A stretch of DNA of 64,000 nt from Cymbomonas tetramitiformis (GCA_001247695.2 LGRX02035268.1:1-64000), one strand, 5' to 3'. Numbered from the stretch's first letter, positions 19,630 through 30,555 are shown. The notes: generated from the letters alone by a model not told the origin. Translations and numbers: made by a program.

Positions 19630-22020
19630 TCAGCCACTTTGAAAGTGGCCTACAAAGCTGCAGAGTTCACTAGAGTCGAAGAAGTTGCCAGTGTCAAAGA
19701 AGTTCAACCAGAACCAGAGTCCAGAAGTCATAATCCAGAACCAGAGCCCAGAACCATAATCCAAAATCCAAGACCAGAAACCAGAGGCAGGAAAAGACTC
19801 GTAGAGCAAAATCAGAAATTCCGAAAATTGAAAATCAGAATTCAAACCCGCCGGAACCAAAGATGGAAAAGAAATGCCGAAAGTAAAATAGTACGGCAAG
19901 GCAGGCAGACTGTTGGCAGTCACCCCAGTGGGATGTACCGCTGCGGTGAATTCAGGGGCTCGATCGAGCACCACCGAACCCTGAACCGCTGACACACATG
20001 CAAGACACATGAGCGCGGGCAGGGCTAGAGATGCTAAAGAGGAGACCCTCGGCAATGTTGCCACACCGGCACGTGACCGCGTAGCCGGTGGGGCCGAGGG
20101 AATCTCGTCTCCGAAAAAGGAACAACCATCGGAGCCGTCGTCATCGTCGATCACGGAAAGCTCCCCCGGGTGAATCGGCTCGTGATACGAGTCAATCGAG
20201 CACAATTTAAGGGAGGTGTTAGGGCATGTTGGCATTACCCGGTCCATAAAGGAAACCTGCAGTGGTTCCTCGAAAGGAGACCCGAAAGAAGCGGGGTCCG
20301 ATGCCGAAACCGGGTAAAGCCCCGTGTCGATCTCGTGATTGGCAGGTGGTGGCGCATCGCACACCACCTGCGGCACAGATAAAGTGCCGATGTGCAGCGG
20401 TGGTTGCTTACCAGCTGTGGTAGCACCACCGACCTGTGCAGCCGTAGCCGCAGACCGCAGGGACTCGAGTACTCCCCGTGCATCTGATAGCACATCTCCC
20501 ATGCCGGCGCCCGAAGCACCATGACCCAAGCCCGCATAGTGGGCACGCAATCCCACGTCATGCCGTACCGGATAGGTGAAGGGCTCAGGATCGGTACGCA
20601 CCAGTGGCTGGTCGTGTTCGTGGCAGAGGTCGGCGAATTCCTCGTCGTTCTCGTTGTCGAAGGCCGTCTGGAAGGCCGAGACCACCTCGTCTAGGTCCAT
20701 GGCGGCATCCCGTAGGTCCACATCGCACGAACCACACACCTCAGGGCAACGTGCAGTGTCGTGAAAGTGTCCAGGGCAGAGGGGGCACTCCTGAACGAAG
20801 GCCGAGGATGCGGAGTGAAAAGAAATGCTCCTAGCACCCTGCGGCTTCATGCCTTGAGGCCAATTCCCGCCCTTCGGGAGCGGGGATGCCGCGAAGCGTT
20901 GCTTCCAACCCACGTGACGATTACGTCCGTGAAACTTACCGTCGGTTCGACGGTTTCGTCCGTCGCGCCACTTGGACGGTGGAAATTTTACACCACCGCC
21001 CCCATGCCTACGGTGAAAATCACTCCGCGGCGGCGGTGTGTCGGGTGCGATCCCGCGCTCGTCATGACGGAGGGAGGTGAGTAGGGTAGAGGCCTCACCA
21101 ATGATACGAGCGAACTCCTCGAGGAAGTCCGAGATGTCACCCTGTCCGTCACCTGCGTAAGCCAATCCGAGAGGCGTGTGCGTCGGGACAGGCGCGGCTG
21201 TCTTGTGGCGGGTGGGAGGGCCATTAGGGTTCGCACACCACCACACCTCTAGAACGTGAGTGTACACCTCCTCGATGCTCACCTTCGCCAACTCGGTGTC
21301 CAGGCGGAGCGGGGTGATCACCTCCTTGTAGAAGTCGGCGTCCAGCGCTGCCAGTAGCTGCCTTTTGGCTGCCTCGTCATCCAGGGGACCCGCTCCGCTA
21401 GCCGCGATAGCCTTGAGACATTCGTCAAATTGGGCAACCAAGGGCTCAGGGTCAGTGGACGACCCAAAAGTAATGCTTAAGAGCTCCTCGTGATGGCGGA
21501 GCGGCCGATGCCCAGGTGGCAGCAGCCGCTTGGTGATCTCTAGGAGAGCACGCTTACCGTCGCGCGGAGAAATCCGAGCGGAAGCGTCAACCCACCTTCG
21601 AGCTGGAGAGTGTGGCGTCGTCAAAGAGACCAACGCACGAAGTAAAATGTCGTTGAAGATCGGGTGAACCTCCTTGGTGACGTCCACGAGGTCAAAGATG
21701 TCCTCGTTGGCGCTGTCCTTGTTGACAAACGATGCCTCCAAGGCAGTAACCAAGGAATCCCAAAGTAGCTGTCTATGAGGTTCACTTCCGGAAAATGAGG
21801 ACGCCTTCGTTCCTAAGGTGTCCTTCGCAACACGTTTCACAACGTCAATGTCCCAAGACGATTGCAAAACAGCATTGCCGCGTGTTTTATCAGCAGCAGC
21901 GAGTGCGACATGCGCTGACTGCGGGGTGCTCTTGTAGCGAGCACCCACGTTCCTAGCAAAAATTGAATCTCGGCGCATCCTAGCGCCCATGGCCGGTGTT
22001 CCAACTGAGGATGAAGTCAT
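19630..22020 (-). CDS. Gag-like protein of LTR element A
   Basis: Starts at ATG 22020 and codes 796 residues. The N-terminal half is a helical gag-like region with W-rich and PHSPARRWVDAS segments and a stretch (DPEPLVAQFDECLKAI) reminiscent of gag proteins of Copia/Gypsy elements. A Cys-rich cluster CPLCPGHFHDTARCP near the middle looks like a divergent zinc knuckle. Near residue 690 there is a hydrophobic span (LASLALPALMCLACVSAV) that could cross a membrane, followed by an aromatic/acidic tail ending HFQSG. Element B has the same order and the same final residues. Gag would package element RNA; a membrane-spanning C-terminus is unusual for gag. Confidence 0.8.
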   Translation of the reverse strand: MTSSSVGTPAMGARMRRDSIFARNVGARYKSTPQSAHVALAAADKTRGNAVLQSSWDIDVVKRVAKDTLGTKASSFSGSEPHRQLLWDSLVTALEASFVNKDSANEDIFDLVDVTKEVHPIFNDILLRALVSLTTPHSPARRWVDASARISPRDGKRALLEITKRLLPPGHRPLRHHEELLSITFGSSTDPEPLVAQFDECLKAIAASGAGPLDDEAAKRQLLAALDADFYKEVITPLRLDTELAKVSIEEVYTHVLEVWWCANPNGPPTRHKTAAPVPTHTPLGLAYAGDGQGDISDFLEEFARIIGEASTLLTSLRHDERGIAPDTPPPRSDFHRRHGGGGVKFPPSKWRDGRNRRTDGKFHGRNRHVGWKQRFAASPLPKGGNWPQGMKPQGARSISFHSASSAFVQECPLCPGHFHDTARCPEVCGSCDVDLRDAAMDLDEVVSAFQTAFDNENDEEFADLCHEHDQPLVRTDPEPFTYPVRHDVGLRAHYAGLGHGASGAGMGDVLSDARGVLESLRSAATAAQVGGATTAGKQPPLHIGTLSVPQVVCDAPPPANHEIDTGLYPVSASDPASFGSPFEEPLQVSFMDRVMPTCPNTSLKLCSIDSYHEPIHPGELSVIDDDDGSDGCSFFGDEIPSAPPATRSRAGVATLPRVSSLASLALPALMCLACVSAVQGSVVLDRAPEFTAAVHPTGVTANSLPALPYYFTFGISFPSLVPAGLNSDFQFSEFLILLYESFPASGFWSWILDYGSGLWFWIMTSGLWFWLNFFDTGNFFDSSELCSFVGHFQSG

Positions 22021-22390
22021 CAGAATAAATTCCTATAGGAGGGGGTTGGGGAAAAGGCGAGTGTCAAATTGTAAGGTGGCGGGCGACCGTAATGCAGTTG
22101 CGGAGTGAGGAGAAGAAGGGGTCGAACTAAATCAACGGAGTCGAATACGCGGCGGCCAAGGAGATGTCGACAGGGGTGATCAAGCCCAGTCCAAAACGAA
22201 ATCCAACGCGGACACCCGAAGAAGTTGCCGAAAGTCCCAAGTTGTAATCTCACCGCAACATAGCGCAAACCGCGCGCCCTAAAGTGGCCAACTCAACACC
22301 TCGCGAGGCCCCAACGCCCCGCCAAGCGGAAAAGCTTAGCCAATCATGGCAAAGTCAGCAGTGATAAAAGCGGGGTAATACCCCATAACC

Positions 22391-22582
22391 TGTGAGATAT
22401 AATATAACGTATTATATCGGGTGGTCACTGAAAAGGTTTTCATACAAGTGTAAACTGATTATAAGAGTTAAACGAATATAAGGTGTCTGTGACCTAGGGA
22501 TCTGTCACCTAGTACTGTACGAGTACTGGTACAGCTAACGGGAGTCAGATAAGGTATGACCTACGGGTCACTGAATCCAGCA
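22391..22582 (-). repeat. LTR of element A (5' side)
   Basis: Second 192-bp LTR copy. The inner boundary in element direction begins GGTTATGGGG, the same position and near-identical sequence as in element B, and is a candidate primer-binding site. Confidence 0.88.
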
Positions 22583-22791
22583 AGATCTCCACTAGGCGCA
22601 TCTGACGGTCGATGGGATTATTTATCTTGCCGACGTGGCGCACACGAGAGATCCGAACATGAACATCGAGTCTGCCAGTCCATTAATGATTTGACATTTC
22701 TCGATCCTCGCGTCTGCTATGCAATGTAAAAGCGAATCTATCTGATTTCCGAACATCGCGTCGGCCATGCGATGTTTAAATCATTTTCGCC

Positions 22792-22974
22792 ATTACACTA
22801 TCTGACCGCAGGATCATGTGCGCGACAGTGCTTTGCTTTTTGCTTCCCAGCATGCCATGCCATAACGCGTGGGTGGCGTCGCGATAAATGTACGCGACAG
22901 TGGCACTGTCATCGTTGGCGTCTGGTGATCGTGCGATCGAAAATTCGACTGCGTCGCCCGTTGGGATTCGAGCT

Positions 22975-23007
<33 letters not shown>

Positions 23008-23306
23008 ATTGACTAAGGTACTAGGCGCTGTCGATCACAAATATGCGATCTCCACTAGGCGTCGATCTATTTGGACAGCACAATTAATTACCATGCGATG
23101 TTAACACGGATATCGCCATGACATCATATGACCGCAGGATCATGTGCGCGACAGTGCTTTGCTTTTTGCTTCCCAGCAAGCCATGCCATAACGCGTGGGT
23201 GGCGTCGTGGTACATACACGCAACGGTTGTGGCACTGTCATCGTTGGCGTCTGGCGATCGTGAGATGGAAAATTCGACTGTACCGCCCGTTGGGATTCGA
23301 GCTTTG

Positions 23307-23369
<63 letters not shown>

Positions 23370-23400
23370 CCGCTGCTGCTGCCGCTGCTGATTGACTAAG
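22792..23400 (+). repeat. Tandem duplication ending in CTG trinucleotide runs
   Basis: A segment of about 245 bp at 22792-23037 recurs at 23127-23400. Both contain GACCGCAGGATCATGTGCGC and end in (CTG)n then ATTGACTAAGGTA. The run is about 10 units at 22977-23006 and about 17 continuous plus interrupted units at 23303-23391. The second copy keeps a frame from ATG near 23142 reading CTG as poly-Leu, while copy 1 has an in-frame TAA. Whether this is a gene is unclear. Confidence 0.75.
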
Positions 23401-23431
23401 GTAAGTAAGGTAATTTGGTTTGGGTGAAGAT

Positions 23432-23623
23432 TGTGAGATATATAGCGACGGGTATATAACGGGTTACCGTCAGAATGCTTTCACTTTCGGTGTTCGCATA
23501 AGTGTGTATAAAACATAAGTTAGTCTCGGCTTTATGCCGGAAACCCTAAACCTGTGACACCCGTACTGTACGGAGTACTAGTACAGATAACAGGAAGTGA
23601 CACACGGTGTGTCACATCCAGCA
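23432..23623 (-). repeat. LTR of element B (3' side)
   Basis: Starts TGTGAGATATATAGC and ends CACATCCAGCA. The first eight and last seven bases match the LTRs of element A, and the middle differs. Confidence 0.92.
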
Positions 23624-23833
23624 CACCACCCTGGACTATTACGGAGGAAGAGTTAGGGTGGAGCAGGGTTGTTGCAGTTTGAAAACACACCATCTCAAGC
23701 GGTGGAAACAATCCTAAAGGGGGCCTGTGCTCTTGGCCAGGGCGGTCCCAAACCTCTAGCTAGCCGTGCACACAGGGAGGCATCTTGGCCTTGAAGTTGA
23801 TCTAGCAGGGCTACTAGCAGTCACAGAACAACT

Positions 23834-26140
23834 CTAGCCACTTTGAAAGTGGTCCACAAAGCAGAGTTCACTGTTGAAGTTGCTGTTGGCAATCTCAAAG
23901 TCCAGATTGAAGAAGTCAAAAGTGTCAGAGTCAGGAAGACCAGAGTCCAGATCGAAGTTGTCGCCGGGGTCAGCGGGTCCAAAGTCCAGAAAGGCGGAGT
24001 CAGGGAAGAAGTCAACCGCGCAACGCTGACAATTGAAGTACTGCCCGTACACCACCGCCCGTGGAGCAATCTCCACGCCACAAAGTGCAGAGGCGGTGAC
24101 GGTGTCGAGTAAAGCCATGCTCACACACATGAATAGAGCCGGCAGTGCTGCTGCCGTGAGGAGACTGCCAATTGACGGTGTCCGGACACCACCAACCCGT
24201 GGAGCGGGTGGCGGTGTGTCGACATGCAATTCCTCGTCGCCAGACTCCGAGTCAGCCACGCTAGCCGAATCATGCGTGGAAGAAATGTACGGAGGCAGGG
24301 GGTTGAAGGAATGAATGGAAACCTGCGGCTCGGGCTCGAAGAAGCCCAATTTCACAGACATGCTGTCCATAAAGGACTGCTCGAAGGGGGGTTCGTTGTC
24401 GACGAACTGCTTCGGGAAGATCAGCGCGCTCTCGTCGTTGTCGATCGGCACTTGTGGCTCGGGCTCCGCGATGCTCTCGTCGATCACGGTGGGCGTGGCC
24501 GCGCCGAAATGAACCATGGGAAAATGCTGCGGGGCCGACTCAGCACCACCGGCTACCTGTTTCAGCTCACGGAGAGCCGTGCGCGCCTCGTGCACGCGGG
24601 TAGCAAGGAGAGAGGGCGGAGAAGGCTTTAAGTCTGCGTACTGTGCCCGAAGGCCAATGTTGATGTCGTCCGCGAAGGTGAAGGGCTCTTCGTCGTGACG
24701 AACAACTGGCTGATCATGCTGTCCACAAAGTCGAGCGAAGGCGGCGTCGTCCTGAGCGTCGAAGGCGGTCTGGAATGCGGAGACGATCTCGTCGCTCTCG
24801 TCGGCAGCCACCAAGTCGCACTCCGCGCATGCCATGTCGTCCGTGGGGCAACTCGCGGTGTCGTGGTAGTGTCCAGGAGGACAACGCGCGCACTCAGGGA
24901 CGAAGGCGGAGGAGGCTACGTGGAAGGAGATGTTGTGGGCGGAGTTCTTCTTGTAGTGGTTCTGACTCCAATTCCCGTCGGTCTTGAGCGGGCTCGCGGC
25001 GAAGCGGAAGCTCTTCCGCGCGCCATAGCCCCCAACACGATTGCTCCGTCCATGGAACTTCCCGTCGTCCCTCCTGTTGCGTTCATCCCGCCAACGCGAG
25101 GGCGGAAAGGAGACACCCCGCTTACCGTCAGGCTGCTGGCGGTGGCGGTGAGAGTCAGCGAATCCAGAGAGAGGCTTGTCGTCCTTCGCGATTGAGCCTT
25201 TCAGCGTCACGAGAGTTGAGGCGGCGGCCTCCAATTGCCTCTCGAACTCCATGATGAGGCTCTTCACGTCAACTTCACCAGAGTAAAGCATAGTCGGGGA
25301 AGTCGGAGGTGACGGCTTAGGCTGCTTCGCGCGGCCAACGCCGTTCTCGCCCTCCCAAATCTCGAGGATGTGGGCGTAGATGTCCTCGAGGTCGACTTTG
25401 GCCAAGTCCACGTCGAGTCGAAGCGGCGTGGTGACCTTGTCGTACATGATGGGGTCGAGGGACGCGCGCAGCTGCTTCTTGGCCATCATGTCGTCGAGCG
25501 GACCAGAGGGCGAGTTGCGGATAGCCGTTAGGCAGGCGTCGAAGTCTTGGATTAACGGATCGGGGTCGAGCTTGGAGTCGAAGTAGATGGCACACAACTC
25601 CTCGTAGTTCCCAAGGGGTCGGAGAACTCGAGGAAGTAGCCTCTTCGTGACCTCAAGCAAAGCTCGCTTCCCATCTCGCGGTGAAGCACGTCCAGAAGCG
25701 TCCACCCAACGTCTTGCGGGTGAGTGAGGCCTCGTCAAAGACGTCAACGTCGTGAAGAGGATGGCGTTGTAGACGTTGTTGACCTCCTTGGTGGCGTCCG
25801 CCAGGTCGAAGAGGGTGTCGTTGGCGGTGTCCTTCAGCTCAAATGCCGACTGTAAAGCTGTCACCAACGACGTCCATAGAACATTGCGGTCCGATTCGTC
25901 GCCTCGGAAAGCCGCATCCTTGGAGCCAAGAGCGTCTCGAGATGTTCTCTTGATTAAATCCACGTCCCATGATGAATTCTGAACGGCCACGGCACGTGTC
26001 CGTTCAGGAGCCGTCAAAGTAGCTGCTGGAGACGCAGGTGTCGGCCGATAGCGCATCCCAACGTCTCGGGAAAAAATCGTGTCTAGACGGATCCGGTTGT
26101 GAGCCCCCATGGGAGGCGTAGCGTGCGAAGAAATACTCAT
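23834..26140 (-). CDS. Gag-like protein of LTR element B
   Basis: ATG at 26140 gives 768 residues; it is chosen because the following MSISS...PPMGAHNRIR aligns with the start of the element A protein. The same order is seen: helical gag-like region (PHSPARRWVDAS conserved), a Cys/His cluster CARCPPGHYHDTASCP, further Cys (CAECD), basic R-rich stretch, then a C-terminal hydrophobic span (AALPALFMCVSMALL) and a tail ending VDHFQSG. No protease, RT or integrase is present. The two proteins have clearly diverged yet both remain open, which suggests selection or recent mobilisation of both lineages by an autonomous partner not in the window. Confidence 0.82.
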   Translation of the reverse strand: MSISSHATPPMGAHNRIRLDTIFSRDVGMRYRPTPASPAATLTAPERTRAVAVQNSSWDVDLIKRTSRDALGSKDAAFRGDESDRNVLWTSLVTALQSAFELKDTANDTLFDLADATKEVNNVYNAILFTTLTSLTRPHSPARRWVDASGRASPRDGKRALLEVTKRLLPRVLRPLGNYEELCAIYFDSKLDPDPLIQDFDACLTAIRNSPSGPLDDMMAKKQLRASLDPIMYDKVTTPLRLDVDLAKVDLEDIYAHILEIWEGENGVGRAKQPKPSPPTSPTMLYSGEVDVKSLIMEFERQLEAAASTLVTLKGSIAKDDKPLSGFADSHRHRQQPDGKRGVSFPPSRWRDERNRRDDGKFHGRSNRVGGYGARKSFRFAASPLKTDGNWSQNHYKKNSAHNISFHVASSAFVPECARCPPGHYHDTASCPTDDMACAECDLVAADESDEIVSAFQTAFDAQDDAAFARLCGQHDQPVVRHDEEPFTFADDINIGLRAQYADLKPSPPSLLATRVHEARTALRELKQVAGGAESAPQHFPMVHFGAATPTVIDESIAEPEPQVPIDNDESALIFPKQFVDNEPPFEQSFMDSMSVKLGFFEPEPQVSIHSFNPLPPYISSTHDSASVADSESGDEELHVDTPPPAPRVGGVRTPSIGSLLTAAALPALFMCVSMALLDTVTASALCGVEIAPRAVVYGQYFNCQRCAVDFFPDSAFLDFGPADPGDNFDLDSGLPDSDTFDFFNLDFEIANSNFNSELCFVDHFQSG

Positions 26141-26531
26141 GACAAAAATCCTATAGGTGGGTACGTCGGGGTAAGGTGGCGATGGCGCGGAGAGGAGGAA
26201 CTCGCGGAAATGGTAATGGCGAAAGCAGCCAAAACGTCCGTAACTGTGAAGTCCCAATTGTAGAAATGCGGAAGTCGAAGTAACACGTTGCGCAAGAAGT
26301 CCGTGACAAAGATTGATCAGGTCCAGTCAAAACGAAAATCCCGTGGACATCCAAAAAAATCACGTAGGGTACGCTGCAGCGATAAACACAATTACTCCGT
26401 AACGACGCGTGCCTCAACCGCGAGTCCTCATAGCGCAACCATCAAATGGGGCCCCCAACGCCCCACCAAGCGGAGGCGTTTAGCCAATCATGCTACCAAA
26501 AGTAGTGGAAGGTGCCTGGCGCACCATAACC

Positions 26532-26723
26532 TGTGAGATATATAGCTACGGGTATATATCGGGTTACGGTCAGAATGCTTTCACTTTCGGTGTTTGCATA
26601 AGTGTGTATAAAACATAAGTTAGTCTCGGCTTTATGCCGGAAACCCTAAACCTGTGACACCCGTACTGTACGGAGTACTAGTACAGATAACAGGAAGTGA
26701 CACACGGTGTGTCACATCCAGCA
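26532..26723 (-). repeat. LTR of element B (5' side)
   Basis: Second LTR copy with a few substitutions relative to 23432-23623. Inner junction in element direction is GGTTATGGTG, a candidate primer-binding site. Confidence 0.92.
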
Positions 26724-27734
26724 AAGATTATAAAGGTCAGAGGTAGGTAATTCACTTCATGCCAAGACGATAAAGGTCAAAGGTAATGCCATGATTTCGT
26801 ATATAAATAACTCAAGCCAACTCACTTCCGAATATGAATTATATACTCCGCGATCGTATCGCGCGCGCGATCGATTGCGCGCGCGATATCGCGCGTGCTT
26901 GCATATAGGGTTCCCCCCACTGTACGGGAATTGTATCGCTTGCTGAATTGCTTATCGATATATTTTTAAGACTTCGCCCGTGGGGGCTCCCACCCCCATT
27001 ACTACGGAATATTTTTAAGTCTTCGCCCGGTGGGGCTCCGCGCCCCCACACCCCCATTACTACGGAACGTTTCTTTCAACCGTTGTCAACATGTCGCGAT
27101 TATGAACAGCCAAGTGTCGTGGCGGGTAGTGTGGTGGCACGGCTGCAGAGGAGTTAGGCGTGCGGGGTGGCGGTATCCGGGCGCGCGCGCTGTTTGTGGT
27201 GCGCTGTCGCGATTATGACCGGTCATGTGTCGTGGCGGGTGGCGTGGTGGCACGGCTGCAGAGGAGTTGGGCGTGCGGGGTGGCGATGTCAGGGCGCGCG
27301 TGCTGTTTGCGGGGGGAAAATTTTAGATATATCCCCCCCCAGCTGAGGGCGTACTGGGCAGGGAGCCTTCTGTTGGTTAAGATGTGGACAGTGTAGTGTG
27401 TGTGTTGGGGCGGGGCGTTGTGGTGGCGGTGGTTGAGGCGATTTGGATACGGCTGGCTGCGTGTTGATCTCGTAGTTTGGCGGCTGAGCGGCGGCGGCTG
27501 CGGGCGTGCTGGTCTCGTCGTTGACAACTGAGCGGCTGCGGCTGCGGGCGCGCTGATCTTGTAGTTTAGTGGTTGCGCGGCGGCGGCTGCGGGCGTGCTG
27601 ATCTCGTCGTTGATAGCTGAGCGGCTGCGGCTGCGGGCGTGCCGAGTGTTTTTTTTCTTTTTTGAGGTTGGGGGAGGTTGCGTTGGGGCTTATGGGGAGT
27701 TTTCGCGGAGCTGGTGTGAGGCTGCGGATCGTGA
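26724..27734. repeat. Cluster of short tandem repeats, no gene recognised
   Basis: Holds an alternating CG-rich run at about 26858-26900 (GCGCGCGCGAT type); a duplicated unit of about 50 bp at 26957-27065 (TATTTTTAAG...TTCGCCCG...CCCCCATTACTACGGAA); a roughly 113-bp duplication starting TGTCGCGATTATGA at 27092 and 27205; and a 60-70-bp GCGGCTGCGGGCGTGCTG-type array at 27460-27640. The 3' end of the large Gypsy-like element, including its LTR, should lie here, but I could not find a matching LTR on the other side. Confidence 0.55.
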
Positions 27735-28777
27735 TCAGAAAGACATGGAGCATGCTGCTGCTTGTGGCTTGAGCCTCCGTTGCAGCGTGGTGGCGGTGTC
27801 GGCGATGATGAGCCATACGTTGCGCCTGCCGAGTGGGCCCTTCTGTTTGCAGAGTAAGATGCTCATACGCTGGGCAGTGGCCAGCTCCCACAACCAGCTC
27901 CGCCTGGCTGCGTGTGCGTCGAACACGTAGTGTAGGGGAACGTGGGCGCACGTCAGCTCTCTCCCCGCGGTCAACAGTGGCAGGGCGATGTCGAGCACCC
28001 TGAAGGCAGGGCTGGTGATCACGACGTTGTAGCTGTTCATGCGTCTGACGTTTTCGGGCTGCAGTGCGTCCACTGGGGTGCTAGTGGCCATGGCTGGGTT
28101 GATGTCTGAGGAGTGCGTGGGCACACCGTGTGGGCGCAGGGCTGCTTCGATGGCGCGGGCCGGTGCCGGCGTAGGGATCCCATACCTTGTCTGCGGGATG
28201 CCAGGCGATGTGAGCTGCCAACTGCTCGATTTCGGCGGGGGTGGTGACCACTAGTTGTGTCCCCCACTGTTTTGCGCGAACGCGTTGACATTCTGCGTCA
28301 GTCATCGGGTGGCGGTGTCTGACTGTGCCGGGGTCGGCGGCGGCGGAGTCCGAGAGCTCTTGGGCCTGCTGGCGTATGTGTTGGGCGAGCTTGGTGACGT
28401 GGGCGGGGTCCCAATGCCCTGGCAGGAGGGTAGCTGTGGCGCCCAGCATGTTTTGTCTGTCGCTGAGGTCCCAGGTGCTGGGGAGGCTGTCGAAGGGCGT
28501 GGGTGTGGGGGTTGTGCTGGGTGGGCTTTTTGGGATGGCTGCCAATGCTGTGTGCAGGGTCCGCTCTGCATCCAGCTGTGGCTGGGCCACTGCCTGCTTT
28601 TGCGGGGCTGTCGCGTTGTCAGGCAGCACATATTGCTGCAGCTCGGCCAACGTGAAGGTCTCTGAGTCCCCGTCATCGTACTCGCACTTCAGTGCGTAAG
28701 GGCGTTCTGCGGCTCCCAGCCATCGTATGGTGCCCTCGTATGGTTTCCCGTCGATAACCTTTAGGGCGCGCTTTCGG
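27735..28777 (-). pseudogene. Gypsy pol C-terminus: Tudor-like segment and second DNA-methyltransferase-like domain
   Basis: Two frames joined by one frameshift near 28165. The first codes KPYEGTI...YDDGDSE...LAELQQY (about 28620-28750), which resembles Tudor/agenet-like readers, then a Pro-rich linker and VWDPYAGTG (28159-28182), a motif I of amino-methyltransferases. The second frame continues AIEAAL, SDINP (motif II-like acidic residue), then VVITSPAF (motif IV position, about 28000-28028) and a segment ending GPLGRRNVWLII. This order fits a class I SAM-dependent N6-adenine or N4-cytosine DNA methyltransferase. The usual DPPY/NPPY is replaced by SPAF, so activity is uncertain. The frame joins the PHD/integrase frame once the 28793-32600 insert is discounted. 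Confidence 0.65.
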
Positions 28778-29340
28778 TAGCATAATGATTTAGGAATAGA
28801 AAAGTCCAAAATGGGGAATAGAAATTTCGATCTGTTTTTGGGGAATAGATTATATGTCACATGCCATCGAGCCATGCCATCTATCGTTTCGGTTTGTACT
28901 ACAGTATGAACTACAGTATCACTCGGTACCCCGGAGGTACAAGCGCAAGCGGTTCAGCGTGTGCAATATTTTGCGTCTGGCACACCCCCTTCTTCTAAAC
29001 AATTTTTTGCATGTAGCATGAAGCGTAATTTTTTCCACCATTCGATTCTGAAGCGTTTGTATTCATCAGGTGAATACCTTTTGTTTGAGCTATCGATTGG
29101 CCCCATCCGCAACCGCATCAGCTTAGCCTTCGTGACTGCAAGCTAAGTTGGTGCGGTGTGAGATGGTTTCAACCACTTGCGGCTTTGCATAATAGGGGTT
29201 TTCGTGAGAATCTTCTCACGAAACTTGGCAGTGATATTGTTCATATCAATATCAGTGCACCCTCAAGAGCATATGGCAAGCCGTTGAGTATATTAAAGAC
29301 GGCCGCGTGCTGGCATGATGCCTTTTGGGTTTGAAACCCA

Positions 29341-30200
29341 AACCCAAACATGCCAAACAGCGAAGGGCTTCCCGTGAGTTCCAGCGCACGTAACTTTGCA
29401 AAATATATTGATAAGATGCATATATTTCACTTTCCTGAAGTGCAAGTTTTGCGATAGCTTGTGCGCGAAGTTAACATATTATTTCTTTGACCCAGATTTA
29501 TGAGTTTGTATATCACGCTAAAATCTGTGTCAAAGAAATAGTAATACCATTTTGCGCACAGACTTTCTTAGACCTTGTGCTTCGAATATATCAAAGATAA
29601 ATATCTTGGCAATATTTCTACGCAGTTACGTGCGCTAGAACGCACGGGAAGCCCTTCGCTGTTTAGCATGTATTGGGTTTGGAAACATTCGAACCCAAGC
29701 CCAATAGATCTGCCAAAGAAATAAATTGATGGTTTTACCAACAAGTTATCTCAAACCTTGAGCTTCTGAGAACTGAAAGATATGTGTCTTGTAAATATGT
29801 GTGCATAGTTTCGCGCGCTATAACGCACGGGAATTGCTTTTCAGTTTGGCATGTATTGGGTTTGGGTAAACTCGAACACAAACCCAATAAATCTTCAAAG
29901 AGATAAATTGATGGCTTCGTGCACAAGGCTTTTGAGGCCTTAGGCCTTTGGCAACTAAAAGATATATATCTTAGTGATACTTTTGCAAAGTTACGTGCGC
30001 TGGAACTCACGGGAAGCCCTTTGCTGTTTGGCATGTTTGGGTTTGGGTTTGCATGTACCCAAACCCATGATGTGTAGCACGCGTTTTGCGCATAGCTTAC
30101 ATCAGAGGTTGTGCGTTTGAGGGTGCACCAATATTGCTGTTAGCAATATTGGTGCCAAGTATCGTGCGCTAGAACGCACGAGAACCCCTCCGCTGTTTGA
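29341..30200. repeat. Five dispersed copies of a 55-60-bp unit
   Basis: A unit of the type GTTACGTGCGCTAGAACG...ending near GGGTTTGG occurs reverse-complemented at 29341-29397 and in direct orientation near 29627-29692, 29810-29868, 29989-30049 and 30158-30200. A/T-rich segments between them also resemble each other. The interval 28849-30200 otherwise holds no recognised gene. Confidence 0.7.
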
Positions 30201-30428
30201 GTTTTGATGCGATGTGCATGAAAGTTATAAGGGCCTCTCAGCTTAGCTCGCAGTCGCGACTGCAAACTGAGCTGATGCGGCCACGGATCGGCTCAGTCAG
30301 TCAAGAGCTCAAAAAACTCCTACCTAAGAGTCTAAATGATATATCCATGTGCATTACGAACGTTGGAAAATGTTTTCCCAATCTAATTTACTCGCAAACA
30401 GTGTGGGGTATACATACGTGCAGTGAAA

Positions 30429-30488
30429 TATTCACGGCCGTGAATTTAATATTCACGGCCGTGAAATTAATATTCACGGCCGTGAATT
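30429..30488. repeat. Three tandem copies of a perfect palindrome
   Basis: TTCACGGCCGTGAA occurs three times at about 21-bp spacing (30431, 30452, 30473). Each copy is self-complementary, so the array could bind a dimeric protein or fold. Confidence 0.85.
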
Positions 30489-30555
30489 CCAGATTCGGGA
30501 GGGCGTAAACCGTGACACAGTACGTTTATGTGAGAACTGTAGTCGGCTTGGTTGC

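Larger units (their letters stand above)
19235..22582 (-). mobile_element. Gag-only LTR retrotransposon A
   Basis: Two 192-bp LTRs with TG...CA ends enclose a single minus-strand gag-like ORF and no pol. Immediate flanks (CAATA and AGATC) do not match, so no TSD is visible and one end may be recombinant. It is related to element B at 23432-26723 in layout, LTR length and protein. Such elements need pol from a partner. Confidence 0.88.
23432..26723 (-). mobile_element. Gag-only LTR retrotransposon B, 5-bp TSD
   Basis: 192-bp LTRs at 23432-23623 and 26532-26723, TG...CA ends, nearly identical. The flanks AAGAT (23427-23431) and AAGAT (26724-26728) are a matching 5-bp target duplication. The interior holds only a gag-like ORF. 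Insertion is probably fairly recent given LTR similarity and an intact ORF. Confidence 0.93.

Noticed and set aside
27289..27951. 220-codon minus-strand frame, Arg/Pro/Ala-rich
   Set aside because: It runs through GCGGCTGCGGGCGTGC tandem repeats and overlaps the methyltransferase-like frame; the composition is explained by the repeat.
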